Shown here piece after piece: positions 5,389 to 5,896 of a DNA stretch of 5,896 nt. Position 1 is the stretch's first letter. Each line of letters opens with the position of its first letter. The stretch is from an uncultured Acidobacteriota bacterium (lineage in GTDB: Bacteria > Acidobacteriota > Vicinamibacteria > Vicinamibacterales > UBA8438), in contig CALBET010000916.1 in the NCBI GenBank assembly GCA_937888665.1, positions 1 to 5,896 of the forward strand. Direction: 5' to 3'. The position numbers and the translations under genes are program-made. The notes beneath the pieces are model-generated. The model saw only the letters and a list, made by a program, of their open reading frames with translations. It ran no database searches and had not been told where the DNA came from.

Positions 5389-5896
5389 TCAGCGCGACAA
5401 CAGATAGGTCATCTTGACGGCAAGTTGCCGATTCTGGATCCAGGGTACGCTGCCGACGTGGCGCAGCGCCGGGTCCAGCAGCAGAAAATCGTCCTGCCGC
5501 AGTTCGTCATACGCGATGTAGATGTCGCTGCCCGGACTGTAGATCCAGTTAAACCGGACACTGGTGCTGACGGAGTCTGTGGTCGAGTTGTACTGGGTCA
5601 GCGAACGGAGCGTCATCTCCGGGGAGAGGGCCAGCTCGAACGTGGCCGACGCCAAGTCCGCGACGAAGGCACCGCCAGGGAGGACCACGTCACTTCGGCT
5701 GAAATTGCCCTGGACCGCGACCCGGCTGCTGGCGCGGAAGTTGAACCCGGTGCCCCAGTCGGTCCGCGTGCCGCCAAAGAATCCTTGCGGGGAGTAGCTG
5801 GCGTCCGCCGACATCCGGCGCGACGGGTCGCTGTTGTAGCGAACGCTGGGGTTCCAGAAGCGGTAGGTGCCCATCGGAATGACGACGTTCTCGGTG
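5389..5896 (-). CDS. C-terminal end of a DUF5916 family outer-membrane beta-barrel protein (partial)
   Basis: The frame is open through the right edge, so the N-terminus is missing; 168 codons plus one base are visible. The visible residues start TENVVIPMGTYRFWNPSVRY. They continue as alternating amphipathic strands (ASYSPQGFFGGTR, TGFNFRASSRVAVQGNFSRSDV, ATFELALSPEMTLRSLTQYNS), typical of a membrane barrel. The stretch SVRFNWIYSPGSDIYIAYDE is the hallmark ending of DUF5916 proteins, and the chain closes with NRQLAVKMTYLLSR. In the family, a carbohydrate-binding family 9-like domain usually precedes this region and the full length is several hundred residues; that part lies outside the window. 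An internal ATG at 5874 is not the real start, because the homologous strand continues upstream of it. The family has no firmly established function; a surface role in substrate binding or uptake is only an inference. Confidence 0.88.
   Translation of the reverse strand, partial: TENVVIPMGTYRFWNPSVRYNSDPSRRMSADASYSPQGFFGGTRTDWGTGFNFRASSRVAVQGNFSRSDVVLPGGAFVADLASATFELALSPEMTLRSLTQYNSTTDSVSTSVRFNWIYSPGSDIYIAYDELRQDDFLLLDPALRHVGSVPWIQNRQLAVKMTYLLSR

Overview
The window is GC-rich and coding-dense, with high third-position GC in most genes. Its gene families are a sodium:solute symporter, a cytochrome c fused to a copper monooxygenase-like (PHM-type) domain, a secreted Ig/PKD-like protein and a DUF5916 outer-membrane protein. 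From general knowledge of these families, this mix suggests an environmental Acidobacteriota chromosome, perhaps of the Vicinamibacteria type. The taxonomic call is inference. I see no rRNA, tRNA, CRISPR array, insertion sequence or phage gene.

Layout. The plus strand (1-2452) carries the tail of an unrecognised gene that is open to the left edge, then a 637-residue sodium:solute symporter with a GTG start. The rest of the window (2561-5896) is on the minus strand. Read in the direction of transcription, it holds the C-terminal end of a DUF5916 protein cut by the right edge, a 111-residue protein of unknown function, a secreted cytochrome c/PHM-like protein (463 aa), and a secreted two-domain protein of 306 aa. 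The last two are 16 bases apart and almost certainly form an operon. A sigma70-like promoter (TCGACA, 17-base spacer, TAGGAT) lies about 30 bases upstream of the cytochrome/PHM start codon.

The symporter and the minus-strand operon converge at about 2453-2560. Here lies the most striking non-coding structure of the window: a 28-base inverted repeat with a 19-base loop. All four of its imperfections become G-U wobbles in the plus-strand RNA. A second structure, three tandem 7-base repeats, abuts the ribosome binding site of the 111-residue gene.

How the genes may work together. The cytochrome/PHM protein keeps a CxxCH heme site, an MPPW motif and the six residues expected to bind two coppers. 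It is therefore probably an exported redox enzyme whose heme domain could feed electrons to the copper sites. The secreted Ig-like protein made from the same transcript is the natural candidate partner. The symporter and the DUF5916 protein point to solute uptake across the inner membrane and an outer-membrane barrel, but nothing in the sequence ties them to a shared substrate. No complete known defence, secretion or mobile system is present. The candidates for something undescribed are the cytochrome/PHM plus Ig-like pair and the long hairpin.
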